11,526 nucleotides of DNA from Clostridiales bacterium. GTDB lineage: Bacteria; Bacillota; Clostridia; Christensenellales; Christensenellaceae. Under the pieces are notes generated by a model. That model did no database searches. It had not been told where the DNA came from and was given only the letters and a program-made list of their open reading frames with translations. This document shows, piece after piece, positions 1 to 6,460 of this stretch. Location of the stretch: the NCBI GenBank assembly GCA_003510345.1, contig DOMW01000125.1, forward strand, positions 1 to 11,526, read 5' to 3'. Made by a program: the position numbers and the translations under genes. Each line of letters opens with the position of its first letter. Positions within the stretch are counted from its first letter, which is position 1.

Positions 1-1023
1 TATGTGGCGGCGAGCATCAAAAACGTTGCGTATACGCGCGTGGGCGATACGCTGACGTCGGCGCAAAACGGCACGGAAAAAGCGCTGCCCGGCTACAAGA
101 AGATAACGCCTATGGTGTACTGCGGCATCTACCCGGCGGACGGCGCGAAATACGACGACTTAAAAGACGCGCTCGACAAGCTGCGTTTAAACGACGCTTC
201 GCTGCTCTTTGAGCCGGAGGTTTCGGTGGCGCTTGGGTTTGGATTTCGATGCGGGTTTTTGGGGCTGCTGCATATGGAGATCATTCAGGAGCGGCTGGAA
301 CGTGAGTTTGACCTCGACCTTGTGACCACCGCCCCAAGCGTGGCGTATATGGTGCACCTTCTGAGCGGCGAAGTGCTGGAAATAGAAAACCCGACAAACC
401 TGCCCGACCCCACGCAAATCGACTATATGGAAGAGCCGGTGGCCGAAGTGAGCGTGATGACGCCGGACGAGTATGTGGGCGCGGTGATGGAACTGTGCCA
501 GGATAAGCGCGGCACGTTTAAAACGATGGAATACATCGAAAAGACGCGCGTGCTCATCCATTACGAGATACCGCTCAACGAGATCATTTACGATTTCTTT
601 GACCTGCTCAAATCAAAAACGCGGGGCTACGCCTCGATGGATTACGAGATAAAAGGCTATAAAAAAAGCGACCTTGTGAAGCTGGACATGATGCTGAATG
701 GCGAGATATGCGACGCGCTGTCGCTTATCGTGCACAGGGACAGGGCGTATGCCCGCGGGCGTGCCATCGCGGAAAAACTCAAGGAAGTGATACCGCGGCA
801 GATGTTTGAGATACCCATACAGGCGGCGATCGGCGGCAAGATCATCGCGCGGGAAACGGTGAAAGCGCTTCGAAAGGACGTGCTTGCCAAGTGCTATGGC
901 GGCGATATCACACGCAAAAAGAAGCTGCTGGAAAAGCAGAAGGAGGGCAAGAAGCGTATGCGGCAGGTGGGCAGCGTGGAATTGCCGTCCGAAGCGTTTA
1001 TGAGCGTGCTCAAGACGAATTGA
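1..1023 (+). CDS. lepA: Elongation factor 4 (LepA), C-terminal part, cut by window start
   Basis: Ribosome-bound translational GTPase that back-translocates or remodels elongating ribosomes. Only the last 340 residues are visible; the frame is open to base 1, so the G domain lies outside the window and the first Met-like codon is not a start. The visible part opens in domain II with YVAASIKNV. It continues with the KPGYK-like KALPGYKKITPMVY segment and the LepA stretch FGFRCGFLGLLHMEI (EF-G-like domain III/V region). It ends with the LepA-specific C-terminal domain, rich in Lys/Arg (GGDITRKKKLLEKQKEGKKRMRQVGSVELP) and closing with EAFMSVLK. Full-length family members are about 600 residues, so a little over half is present, with no sign of damage. 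The next gene starts 244 nt downstream, so co-transcription is uncertain. Confidence 0.98.
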   Translation, partial: YVAASIKNVAYTRVGDTLTSAQNGTEKALPGYKKITPMVYCGIYPADGAKYDDLKDALDKLRLNDASLLFEPEVSVALGFGFRCGFLGLLHMEIIQERLEREFDLDLVTTAPSVAYMVHLLSGEVLEIENPTNLPDPTQIDYMEEPVAEVSVMTPDEYVGAVMELCQDKRGTFKTMEYIEKTRVLIHYEIPLNEIIYDFFDLLKSKTRGYASMDYEIKGYKKSDLVKLDMMLNGEICDALSLIVHRDRAYARGRAIAEKLKEVIPRQMFEIPIQAAIGGKIIARETVKALRKDVLAKCYGGDITRKKKLLEKQKEGKKRMRQVGSVELPSEAFMSVLKTN

Positions 1024-1102
1024 GGCGGAGTACTCTTACTGTTTTATCCATGACGGAGCGCCTAATGAACCGCCCGCGCGCGTGACGACAGGCACACCCT
1101 CA

Positions 1103-1130
1103 CCTTTCCCGCCGCCGTGCGCGGGAAGGG
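1103..1130 (+). other. GC-rich hairpin downstream of lepA
   Basis: CCTTTCCCGC (1103-1112) pairs with GCGGGAAGGG (1121-1130) in a 10-bp stem with one G-T wobble and an 8-nt loop. It sits about 80 nt after the lepA stop. No T run follows, so it is not a textbook rho-independent terminator. It could still be a 3'-end stabilising hairpin. The rest of the 1024-1267 gap shows only a short A/T dyad (AGAAAAA at 1202-1208 with TTTTTCT at 1220-1226) and no convincing promoter. Confidence 0.4.
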
Positions 1131-1267
1131 ATGAACCCATCAGCATAAGAAGCCTGTACCGCCCGGCGAAACAATATATACACAGCCGATTATAGTAAAA
1201 TAGAAAAACCGTTTTCAGATTTTTCTGTTTTGGATTCGTATCACTTATATACCGAGGACATGTACCC

Positions 1268-2476
1268 ATGAAAAAACGCGTTCTTATTGTTTTGCTGGCT
1301 TTACTGGCACTGGCGCTTTTGTCCTGCTCGGCGGAGCAACCGCCGCAGGCAAGCATAGATGAGCCGGTTGCGGCTTCGTTTGCGCCGCGCCCTTCCGCCA
1401 CGCCCGCACCTACACCAACCCCCACCCCAACGCCAACCCCTGACCCTGTGGATTCCCTGCTCGCTTCGATGACATTGCGGGAAAAAGCGGCACAGATGTT
1501 TTTTCTGCGTTTAAGCCAACCGGGCGACGAGGGGGAAGTCGGGTTTACCAAGCCGGATGACGAGCTTAAAGCTTTCATAGAAGATACACAGGCGGGCGGG
1601 TATATCCTTTTCGCCGATAATATCACCAGCGAGGCCGCTGTGAAAGCGCTTACAGGCGCAACCGTTTCCCATTCCTCCGTCGCGCCGTTTATTGGCATTG
1701 ACGAGGAGGGCGGCATCGTGAGCAGGCTGTCCGGTATGGACGGTTACGAAAGCCAGCCCGCCGCAAGGGAGATCGGCAAAGGCGAGCCGCAAGCGGCATA
1801 CGACGCGGGCAGCGCCATCGCGTCCGCTCTTTCGCGTATAGGCGTTACGGTGGACTTTGCCCCCGTGGCCGATGTGCTGACAAACCCGGAAAATACGGTG
1901 ATCGGCAGCCGCGCTTACAGCGATGACCCCGAGGTGGTGGCCGAAATGGCTTCCGCTTTTGCCCGCGCGCTTATGGACGCCGGTATTTTGTCCGCGCCCA
2001 AGCACTTCCCGGGGCATGGCGGCACAGCCGAAGATTCCCATGAGGGGGCCGCTGTTTCCGGCGACACACCCGAACAAATACAGGAAACCTACACAATTTA
2101 TAAACGCTTGATCGAAGAGGGCGCGCCTTTTATATTGGCAGGGCATGTCACAATGCCGGATTCAGCCGAGGAACCCGCGTCCCTCTCCCCCTATTTTCTG
2201 ACCGATGTACTGCGGGGCGAGCTTGGGTTTACCGGGATGGTTGTAACCGACGCCATGAATATGCAGGCTATCACCGACCTTTACCCGCCGGATGAAGCGA
2301 GCGTCCGCGCCATCTCGGCCGGTGTGGACATGGTGCTGATGCCGCAGGACTTTTCCACGGCGCTTGACGGCGTACTTGCGGCGGTAGAAACCGGCGTACT
2401 TTCCAAGGAACGCATAGATGAATCCGTCCGGCGCATACTGCAACTCAAGATGGATTACGGTATCATTCCCGTGTGA
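1268..2476 (+). CDS. Secreted lipoprotein glycoside hydrolase family 3 (NagZ-type beta-N-acetylhexosaminidase)
   Basis: Predicted to remove beta-1,4-linked N-acetylglucosamine from muropeptides or other sugars outside the cell. This 402-residue protein has a lipoprotein signal peptide (MKKR, a hydrophobic core, then lipobox LLSC with Cys at about residue 20) and a Thr-Pro repeat linker near residues 47-60 (PTPTPTPTPTPDP). The family-3 TIM-barrel domain starts near LREKAAQMF. The NagZ signature KHFPGHG lies at 245-251, followed by the acid/base pair D256 and H258 (EDSH). The nucleophile is D328 in VVTDAMNMQAI. R/H and Asp residues of the family (SRIGVTVDFAPVADV, NTVIGSRAYSDD) are present, so it should be active. 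The start is supported by GAGGA at 1254-1258, 9 nt upstream. Family knowledge: Firmicutes NagZ homologues such as B. subtilis YbbD are secreted lipoproteins. The exact substrate is inferred; a general beta-glucosidase is less likely given the KHFPGHG/DSH loop. Confidence 0.9.
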   Translation: MKKRVLIVLLALLALALLSCSAEQPPQASIDEPVAASFAPRPSATPAPTPTPTPTPTPDPVDSLLASMTLREKAAQMFFLRLSQPGDEGEVGFTKPDDELKAFIEDTQAGGYILFADNITSEAAVKALTGATVSHSSVAPFIGIDEEGGIVSRLSGMDGYESQPAAREIGKGEPQAAYDAGSAIASALSRIGVTVDFAPVADVLTNPENTVIGSRAYSDDPEVVAEMASAFARALMDAGILSAPKHFPGHGGTAEDSHEGAAVSGDTPEQIQETYTIYKRLIEEGAPFILAGHVTMPDSAEEPASLSPYFLTDVLRGELGFTGMVVTDAMNMQAITDLYPPDEASVRAISAGVDMVLMPQDFSTALDGVLAAVETGVLSKERIDESVRRILQLKMDYGIIPV

Positions 2477-2516
2477 CCCCGCGTGTTCACCGCGTGAAAA
2501 ACACCGCTTACACGAT

Positions 2517-2550
2517 AAAAGGCGCCCGCTTGCCCAAAAGGCCTTTTTTT
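2517..2550 (+). terminator. Rho-independent terminator after the glycoside hydrolase
   Basis: AAAAGGC (2517-2523) pairs with GCCTTTT (2541-2547), with a GC-rich loop that can fold further (GGGC/GCCC bases inside), and the 3' arm runs into an uninterrupted T tract (2543-2550). It lies 40 nt after the hydrolase stop and separates it from the next promoter. An alternative shorter palindrome, AAAAGGCCTTTT, overlaps the 3' arm. Confidence 0.6.
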
Positions 2551-2566
2551 CGCGGACACCCATTGT

Positions 2567-2572
2567 TATAAT
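2567..2572 (+). promoter_or_regulatory. -10 box of the LytTR/LiaF-like operon promoter
   Basis: A perfect TATAAT sits 21 nt before the GTG start of the LytTR gene. At 17 bp spacing the -35 position (2544-2549) falls in the terminator T tract and matches TTGACA poorly, so activation by a protein or a weak promoter is possible. The resulting 5' leader would be only about 15 nt and would carry the ribosome binding site AGGGGG (2581-2586). Confidence 0.55.
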
Positions 2573-2593
2573 GCAGGGAAAGGGGGTGAATGT

Positions 2594-3055
2594 GTGAAGA
2601 TCCGGATTGAGGTGGAGGATGGCCGCCAAGAGAGTGAAGTGGTCATCAAATGCGCCCGGGTGGATGATTCTATCCAAAAGATCCACCAGTATATATTGGA
2701 CCAGGCCGCCGGTGTGGTGGCGATCGCTTTCTTCAAACAGGACAGGGAATATTACTTCCCTGTTTCCGAAATACTGTTTTTTGAAACGGAAGGCGACCTG
2801 GTCTACGCGCATACAGCGCAGGACAGCTACCGGATTAAGCACCGCTTGTATGAGCTGGAGGACTTGCTGCCGGGGCAGTTTATGCGCGCGGCGAAGTCCC
2901 TGATACTCAACACGGACAAAATACACTCGATCACCCGCAATATGGCTTCCGCAAGCCTGGTGGAGTTCTCTGGAACGCATAAAAAGGTTTATGTATCCCG
3001 CAGGTATTTCACGCAGGTGAAGGAAAGACTGGAAGAAAGAAGGAATGTGCGATGA
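2594..3055 (+). CDS. Small LytTR-domain transcriptional regulator
   Basis: Predicted DNA-binding regulator of 153 residues. Residues 1-45 form a short charged N-terminal region without a receiver domain. The LytTR domain covers about 50-150: YYFPVSEILFFETEGD, then AHT, YRIKHRLYELEDLLP, the conserved F-RAAKSLILN strand/helix, and HKKVYVSRRYFTQVKERL. This is the usual order for the ten-strand LytTR fold. Start: GTG at 2594 with AGGGGG 7 nt upstream; no ATG gives a better fit. Its stop overlaps the start of the next gene (ATGA at 3052-3055), so the two are translationally coupled. Family knowledge: stand-alone LytTR proteins of this size in Clostridia are commonly paired with a membrane protein that controls them. 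It has no phospho-acceptor domain, so regulation by the membrane partner is the likely mode (inference). The DNA target is not known; autoregulation is plausible. Confidence 0.88.
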   Translation: MKIRIEVEDGRQESEVVIKCARVDDSIQKIHQYILDQAAGVVAIAFFKQDREYYFPVSEILFFETEGDLVYAHTAQDSYRIKHRLYELEDLLPGQFMRAAKSLILNTDKIHSITRNMASASLVEFSGTHKKVYVSRRYFTQVKERLEERRNVR

Positions 3056-3774
3056 ACGGCAAGAAAATTTTTTGGGGCATCTTTTTTATACTGGCTACGG
3101 TGCTCTTGATTGTGAGCCAGGTGGGCTCTTTTATGGAAATCGGTTTTTGGAGTTTGCTGGGTACGATCATACTTTTGGCGGTGATCATACAAAGTGCGAT
3201 CTACCGCGTATGGTTCGGCATCTGCATCTCGGCGGCGTTTCTGTATATGATCTACCAGGAACCGCTTGGCTGGCCGGATATCTCTTTTGTAGTGCTGATC
3301 GTGGCGGCGGTATTGCTCAGCATTGGGCTGCATTTCCTGCTCAAGCCAAAAAAGCAGCATTACCGGGACAGCAGCCATTTCTGCTATATGGGCAGCGGGG
3401 ACGGATGGCAGGAAGCAAAGCATTCGGACAATGAGGACGACAACGACCCGGAAATGAGCGTTAAATTCGGAAATATTGTGCGGTACCTGCATTCGAGCGC
3501 GCTCAGGAGCGGAAAGCTTCAGTGTTCATTTGGCAATCTGGAGGTGTATTTTGACGAGGCGGCGCTTGCGCCGGGGGGCGCGGAACTGTTCATCGAATGC
3601 AGCTTCGGCGACACAAAGCTTTACATACCAAAGCATTGGAGTGTGGAGGAACGCCTTAGCAAAAGCCTGGGCGACGCCTCTTTCGGGGGCAAAAGGCCGG
3701 AGCCGGACGCGGGCAGCCGTCTGGTGCTGACCGGAAATGTCAGCTTTGGGAATGTAAGGATAAATTATGTGTGA
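3052..3774 (+). CDS. Membrane protein with LiaF-like (DUF2154-type) C-terminal domain
   Basis: This 240-residue protein is predicted to sit in the cytoplasmic membrane and act with the LytTR protein. Hydrophobic helices lie near residues 5-24, 32-50, 52-69 and 77-97. A charged linker (about 98-130, ending HSDNEDDNDPE) leads to a C-terminal beta-rich domain with five recurring FG turns: KFGNIV, SFGNLEVYF, SFGDTKLYI, SFGGK and the terminal SFGNVRINYV. That repeated S-F-G-N/D pattern and the closing N-V-R-I-N-Y match the cell-wall-antibiotic-response LiaF family. In that family the membrane protein inhibits a cognate regulator until envelope stress occurs. Here the partner gene is LytTR rather than a LiaRS two-component system. 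The start overlaps the LytTR stop. The role as sensor/inhibitor is inferred from family and coupling; the direct signal is unknown. Confidence 0.82.
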   Translation: MNGKKIFWGIFFILATVLLIVSQVGSFMEIGFWSLLGTIILLAVIIQSAIYRVWFGICISAAFLYMIYQEPLGWPDISFVVLIVAAVLLSIGLHFLLKPKKQHYRDSSHFCYMGSGDGWQEAKHSDNEDDNDPEMSVKFGNIVRYLHSSALRSGKLQCSFGNLEVYFDEAALAPGGAELFIECSFGDTKLYIPKHWSVEERLSKSLGDASFGGKRPEPDAGSRLVLTGNVSFGNVRINYV

Positions 3775-3839
3775 CGCGGTGTGCTTAGGAAGGCAGGATT
3801 TAAACTCGTATCTGCGCTGCTGTTGAAACAAAAACGTTT

Positions 3840-4604
3840 TCCACCGAGGATAGGTGACGCTGCCGCTGGGCGTCAAGTTATAGGTGTATTGCGTGCCCGG
3901 TTGCAGGCCTTGGTCGATAAAGTAGTTTTACGTGGCGGAAACCCTGCCGACCTCGCTTACATAATTACCGGTTTGGTCAGGAACGTAGGCTATCGCGTAT
4001 TCATCGGCGGGGCGGCTGGTGATATAGGTGTCGTCCCACATATATTTTATCGTCATTGATACCGGGGATGCTTGTTGTGTTCACCGGGTAGGTTGTGGGA
4101 TCGCCAGCAGGTGTGGCATGATGGCGTTGGCGTCTAAGGGAACGACGCCCTCACTCTCGTATTTTTTGGCGAGTTGGTTGTAATTGTCGAGCGTGGTGCG
4201 GTGGTAGGTAGAGGAATACTGGTTGCCTATGCTGACGCCCACCATCGCTTCCGCGCTGAAATTCATGCCGCCGCCCGCCTGCCAACTAGCGGTATCGCCT
4301 TCTTCCTGTGACGATGTGATGGAAAAGGAAGTGGAGCCGCGCCCGAACACATAGGTGTCGTCGTAATCCAGCTCTTGCCAATAGGGGGTAGAAAGGGTGA
4401 TTGCCACGGGCGCGGGCTTGCTCCCGCCGTATTCTTTGTCTTGCAACTGGAAGTATGACGTATCTTTATCCACATCCACGAGATATCGTAATAGATTCCC
4501 TCGCCGTCGTCGTGGTGTGAGTCACTGCTGACAATGACGATCTAGTCGGTATCTAGGTTGCCCGCGGGAAAAAATGAAACTAGTCTTTTTTTCTGAATCT
4601 TCAT
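3840..4604 (-). pseudogene. Decayed gene for a beta-rich protein with a fibronectin-III-like segment
   Basis: Reading the minus strand from ATG at 4604 (GGGAGGG at 4614-4620, 9 nt spacing) gives MKIQKKRLVSFFPAGNLDTD, then an in-frame TAG (4544-4542). The same frame continues sensibly as IVIVSSD and DDGEGIYYDI. One base is missing near 4480, after which VDVDKDTSYFQLQ opens a 132-codon stretch (4479-4081) rich in Ser/Thr/Tyr/Gly (FGRGSTSFSITSSQEEGD, SIGNQYSSTYHRTTLDNY). A second one-base loss near 4105-4130 moves coding to TPAGDPTTYPVNTTSIPG. One extra A in the run at 4045-4048 moves it again to KYMWDDTYITSRPADEY, EYAIAYVPD, and VSAT. Then TAA (3930-3928) is followed in frame by NYFIDQGLQPGTQYTYNL. 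W..., EYAIAY and GLQPGTQYTY are typical fibronectin-III strand patterns. Coding sense fades near 3840; where the gene once ended is unclear. The parent function is not recognised; an envelope or secreted protein is a guess. Assembly errors could mimic some lesions, but five in 700 bp favour true decay. Confidence 0.78.
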
Positions 4605-4672
4605 CTGAATAAACCCTCCCAAAAAAGCACCCGCTTGTCTATCCAATATATGTATGCAAAATCCTTGCGCTA

Positions 4673-4700
4673 AATTTAAATGTACTATATCAATTGTCAA
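4673..4700 (-). promoter_or_regulatory. Promoter-like elements of the decayed minus-strand gene
   Basis: On the minus strand, TTGACA (4700-4695) is a perfect -35 box. It is followed after 16 bp by TAAATT (4678-4673), which matches TATAAT at four of six bases. Transcription would begin near 4666 and give a leader of about 60 nt, with GGGAGGG before the ATG at 4604. This supports 4604 as the original start. Confidence 0.45.
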
Positions 4701-4940
4701 CATAACATAAAACCAAATAGAAATATACTGTATTGCGCGCACAGACGATTTCGCGTCACGAATTACATATTTTGGTCACAGTAAGGGTCGATGTAAGTTC
4801 CCCCCGCTCTTTTGTCCAATTCATTGCTCTTGCACGCTTTGCCTGACACCAATTTCGCCCTTGCTTGTCCAGCGCTAAGTTCTTTTGCTCTGCGCCAATG
4901 ATCATTGAGATATTGCGGGTTATTAAAAATGCAAACAAAA

Positions 4941-4958
4941 TAGTAAAAGGTTTTACTA
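4941..4958. promoter_or_regulatory. Operator-like palindrome, site 1
   Basis: TAGTAAAAGGTTTTACTA has perfect 8-bp inverted arms around a GG centre. It ends 6 bp before the -35 box of the transporter promoter. Site 3, 208 bp downstream, repeats it with a single mismatch. The size and symmetry suit a dimeric repressor; the LacI-family gene at 10275 is the nearest candidate (inference). Confidence 0.6.
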
Positions 4959-4964
4959 ACTGTA

Positions 4965-4994
4965 TTGACATAAAATATAGAGCTATGATACTAT
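4965..4994 (+). promoter_or_regulatory. Sigma-A promoter of the sugar ABC transporter operon
   Basis: A perfect TTGACA (4965-4970) lies 18 bp before TACTAT (4989-4994, four of six matches to TATAAT). Transcription should start close to 5001, directly at the CG-centred palindrome. It is the best + strand promoter before the binding-protein gene. A second weak -10-like TATTAT at 5129-5134 lacks a good -35 box. Confidence 0.6.
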
Positions 4995-4998
4995 AGGG

Positions 4999-5016
4999 TT
5001 GAAAAACGTTTTATTT
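4999..5016. promoter_or_regulatory. CG-centred operator-like palindrome, site 2
   Basis: The core AAAACGTTTT (5003-5012) is a perfect palindrome with the central CG that LacI-family hinge helices usually need. In the 18-bp register it matches site 1 at 13 of 18 positions. It covers the predicted transcription start, so a bound repressor would block initiation. The spacing does not fit a CcpA cre site, whose TG and CG are one base closer. Confidence 0.5.
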
Positions 5017-5053
5017 CTTGCGGTTGTGCCAATTTACTGCTATTTTATGCAAG

Positions 5054-5120
5054 ATACATCATTTCCGGCAGGAGTCGCATATCTGCTACGAGAGCATATA
5101 CTGATGTAAATACATCATTT
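5054..5120. repeat. Direct repeat ATACATCATTT and TGATGTA/TACATCA dyad
   Basis: ATACATCATTT occurs at 5054-5064 and again at 5110-5120, 56 bp apart. The second copy is part of a dyad, TGATGTA (5102-5108) and TACATCA (5111-5117), around AA. These lie in the transcribed leader, so they may be protein sites or RNA structure. No regulator can be assigned. Confidence 0.4.
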
Positions 5121-5148
5121 AAATTGGATATTATGCTTTCAAAACGCT

Positions 5149-5166
5149 TAGTAAAAGGTTTTTCTA
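5149..5166. promoter_or_regulatory. Operator-like palindrome, site 3
   Basis: TAGTAAAAGGTTTTTCTA differs from site 1 at one base only. It lies about 150 bp downstream of the predicted transcription start. Its position relative to site 1 would allow a tetrameric repressor to bridge the promoter by looping, or the site could act as a roadblock. Confidence 0.55.
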
Positions 5167-5263
5167 TCAAGTCCATTTTTCCGATGGAGGCATTTGGAAG
5201 CGATCAATCCACGGTTTTGGGGAAGCCGCGCGTAGTCGTTACCGGTGTTTGCATAAACAAAAT

Positions 5264-5279
5264 GCCATAGAGTAATGGC
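5264..5279 (+). other. Small hairpin just before the binding-protein ribosome binding site
   Basis: GCCAT (5264-5268) pairs with ATGGC (5275-5279) across a 6-nt loop, ending 9 nt before AAAGGAGG (5289-5296). It could influence translation start but is short and may be fortuitous. Confidence 0.25.
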
Positions 5280-5302
5280 GGTAAAATCAAAGGAGGAGAA
5301 AC

Positions 5303-6439
5303 ATGAAAAAGTCTTTGGTCTTAATCTTGGCAGTGGCGCTTTGTATCGCGCTCGTTGCGTGCTCGTCGCCTGCGGCGCCGGAGCCTGCGGCGGAAGAATC
5401 CGCTGCGCCCGTAGCGGAAGAACCGGTGGCGGAAGAACCCGCCGCGGAAGAGCCTTCCGTTGAACCCGAGCAACCGTCGGAAGAAACGCCGGCCGAGGAA
5501 CCCGCTGCCGAGGAACCGGCCGATTCCGGGGAACACCCTCTTGCAACCGTGCTTGATACGGATATGAGCGTGCTGGCCGGCAAAAAAATCGGATTTGCGG
5601 AAAGAAACACGAATGGCGCATGGCTGATTTCACAGCTCAACAATATGATTGAAGTTGCTGAGAAATATGACATAGAACTCGTTTATACGGACGCCGACGA
5701 CGACCAGGCAAAACAAATTTCCGATGTGGAAGACCTGTGTGCCCAAGGCGTTGACTGCATCATTTACCCGCCGATCGAATACGAAGCCGGCGCGGCTGCG
5801 TTGGAAATTGCAGCCGATTATGGAATCCCGGTGTTCCTGCTGGGAAATGACTGCCAGAAATCCGAAGATCAATTTGTGGCGGCCACTCTGTTCGATTTTG
5901 AAGTGGACGGCGGCGTTGTAGGCGACTGGCTGGTTGCAAACCGCGACAGCGCGAATATCGTTGAGATACAGGGCATCCTGGGCTCCGACCCCGAAATCGG
6001 CAGGTCTGCCGGTTTTGCAAACGCGATCGCAAAGGGCGGTGACGGCTATAAGGTCATCGTGCAGCAGACGGCAAATTTCCTGATGGATGAAGCGCAGACG
6101 GTTATGGATAACATCATCCAGTCTTATCAGGGCCAGTTTGATACGGTATTCTGTCACACCGACGAAATGTCTCTCGGCGTAGTTGCCGCGCTCAAAAACG
6201 CGGGCCTTACCGACATCACCGTGCTCGGGATCGACGGGCAGAAGCCCGCTGTCGAAAAAATCGTCAGCGGCGAAATGACCGCGGTTGCCACATGCGACAC
6301 ATTGAACGGCGAGCTGATCTATTCCATGGTCGCCGCGTACTTCAATGGCGAACCGTTGGTAAAGGAAACGACGATCCCTTCGGAGATCATCGACGCGACA
6401 AATGCGGAAGAAGCGCTTACAAACGGCATGGCTTTCTAA
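5303..6439 (+). CDS. Sugar ABC transporter substrate-binding lipoprotein (RbsB-like, CUT2 type)
   Basis: This 378-residue protein captures a sugar outside the cell and delivers it to the permeases encoded downstream. The signal peptide MKKSLVLIL... ends in lipobox LVAC (17-20), so Cys20 should be lipidated and anchored. Residues 22-77 are an unusually long acidic linker made of repeated AEEP/EEPA units. The periplasmic-binding-protein type I fold starts near residue 90 (GKKIGFAERNTNGAWLIS). It shows the family's landmarks: DADDDQAKQISDVEDLCAQ, GVDCIIYPP, GIPVFLLGND, VVEIQGILGSDPEIGRSAGF, the late FCHTDEMSLGVVAAL and VLGIDG. The AAGGAGG at 5290-5296, 6 nt before ATG, is strong. It is the first gene of the transport operon, 92 nt before the ATPase and preceded by a multi-operator promoter region. 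The ligand cannot be read from sequence; ribose, galactose, galactofuranose or another monosaccharide are all possible. Confidence 0.92.
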   Translation: MKKSLVLILAVALCIALVACSSPAAPEPAAEESAAPVAEEPVAEEPAAEEPSVEPEQPSEETPAEEPAAEEPADSGEHPLATVLDTDMSVLAGKKIGFAERNTNGAWLISQLNNMIEVAEKYDIELVYTDADDDQAKQISDVEDLCAQGVDCIIYPPIEYEAGAAALEIAADYGIPVFLLGNDCQKSEDQFVAATLFDFEVDGGVVGDWLVANRDSANIVEIQGILGSDPEIGRSAGFANAIAKGGDGYKVIVQQTANFLMDEAQTVMDNIIQSYQGQFDTVFCHTDEMSLGVVAALKNAGLTDITVLGIDGQKPAVEKIVSGEMTAVATCDTLNGELIYSMVAAYFNGEPLVKETTIPSEIIDATNAEEALTNGMAF

Positions 6440-6460
6440 AAAGCACATTTGAAACTGTAT

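Larger units (their letters stand above)
4621..5302. other. Long AT-rich control region between the decayed gene and the sugar transporter
   Basis: About 680 bp without a supportable gene. The left part (4621-4940) holds the minus-strand promoter of the decayed gene and AT-rich sequence without recognisable coding. The right part holds a sigma-A promoter (4965-4994), three palindromic operator-like sites (4941-4958, 4999-5016, 5149-5166), an 11-bp direct repeat and a small hairpin before the ribosome binding site. From the predicted start near 5001 the transporter mRNA would have a ~300 nt leader. Confidence 0.6.

Noticed and set aside
1036..1716. Minus-strand frame with a Gly-Val repeat
   Set aside because: The repeat is the complement of the Thr-Pro linker codons of the glycoside hydrolase; it is a shadow.
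3781..4059. Open + strand frame of 92 codons after the LiaF-like gene
   Set aside because: It starts at GTG with no ribosome site and lies opposite the minus-strand fibronectin-like text, which explains the sequence better.
4756..4971. Minus-strand frame of 71 codons in the control region
   Set aside because: Its start overlaps the -35 box of the transporter promoter. There is no ribosome site and no recognisable family. Parts look hydrophilic and gene-like, but not enough to call.
4999..5016. CcpA catabolite (cre) site
   Set aside because: The spacing between TG and the central CG is one base too long for the cre consensus, so a LacI-type site is a better description.
5129..5134. Second promoter with -10 box TATTAT
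   Set aside because: No acceptable -35 hexamer at 16-18 bp; kept only as a remark in the main promoter entry.
4605..5302. Insertion sequence or transposon remnant
   Set aside because: No terminal inverted repeats, target duplications or transposase motifs were found in any frame.
5021..5302. Known riboswitch in the transporter leader
   Set aside because: None of the conserved cores I can recognise by eye is present; the dyads seen are short.
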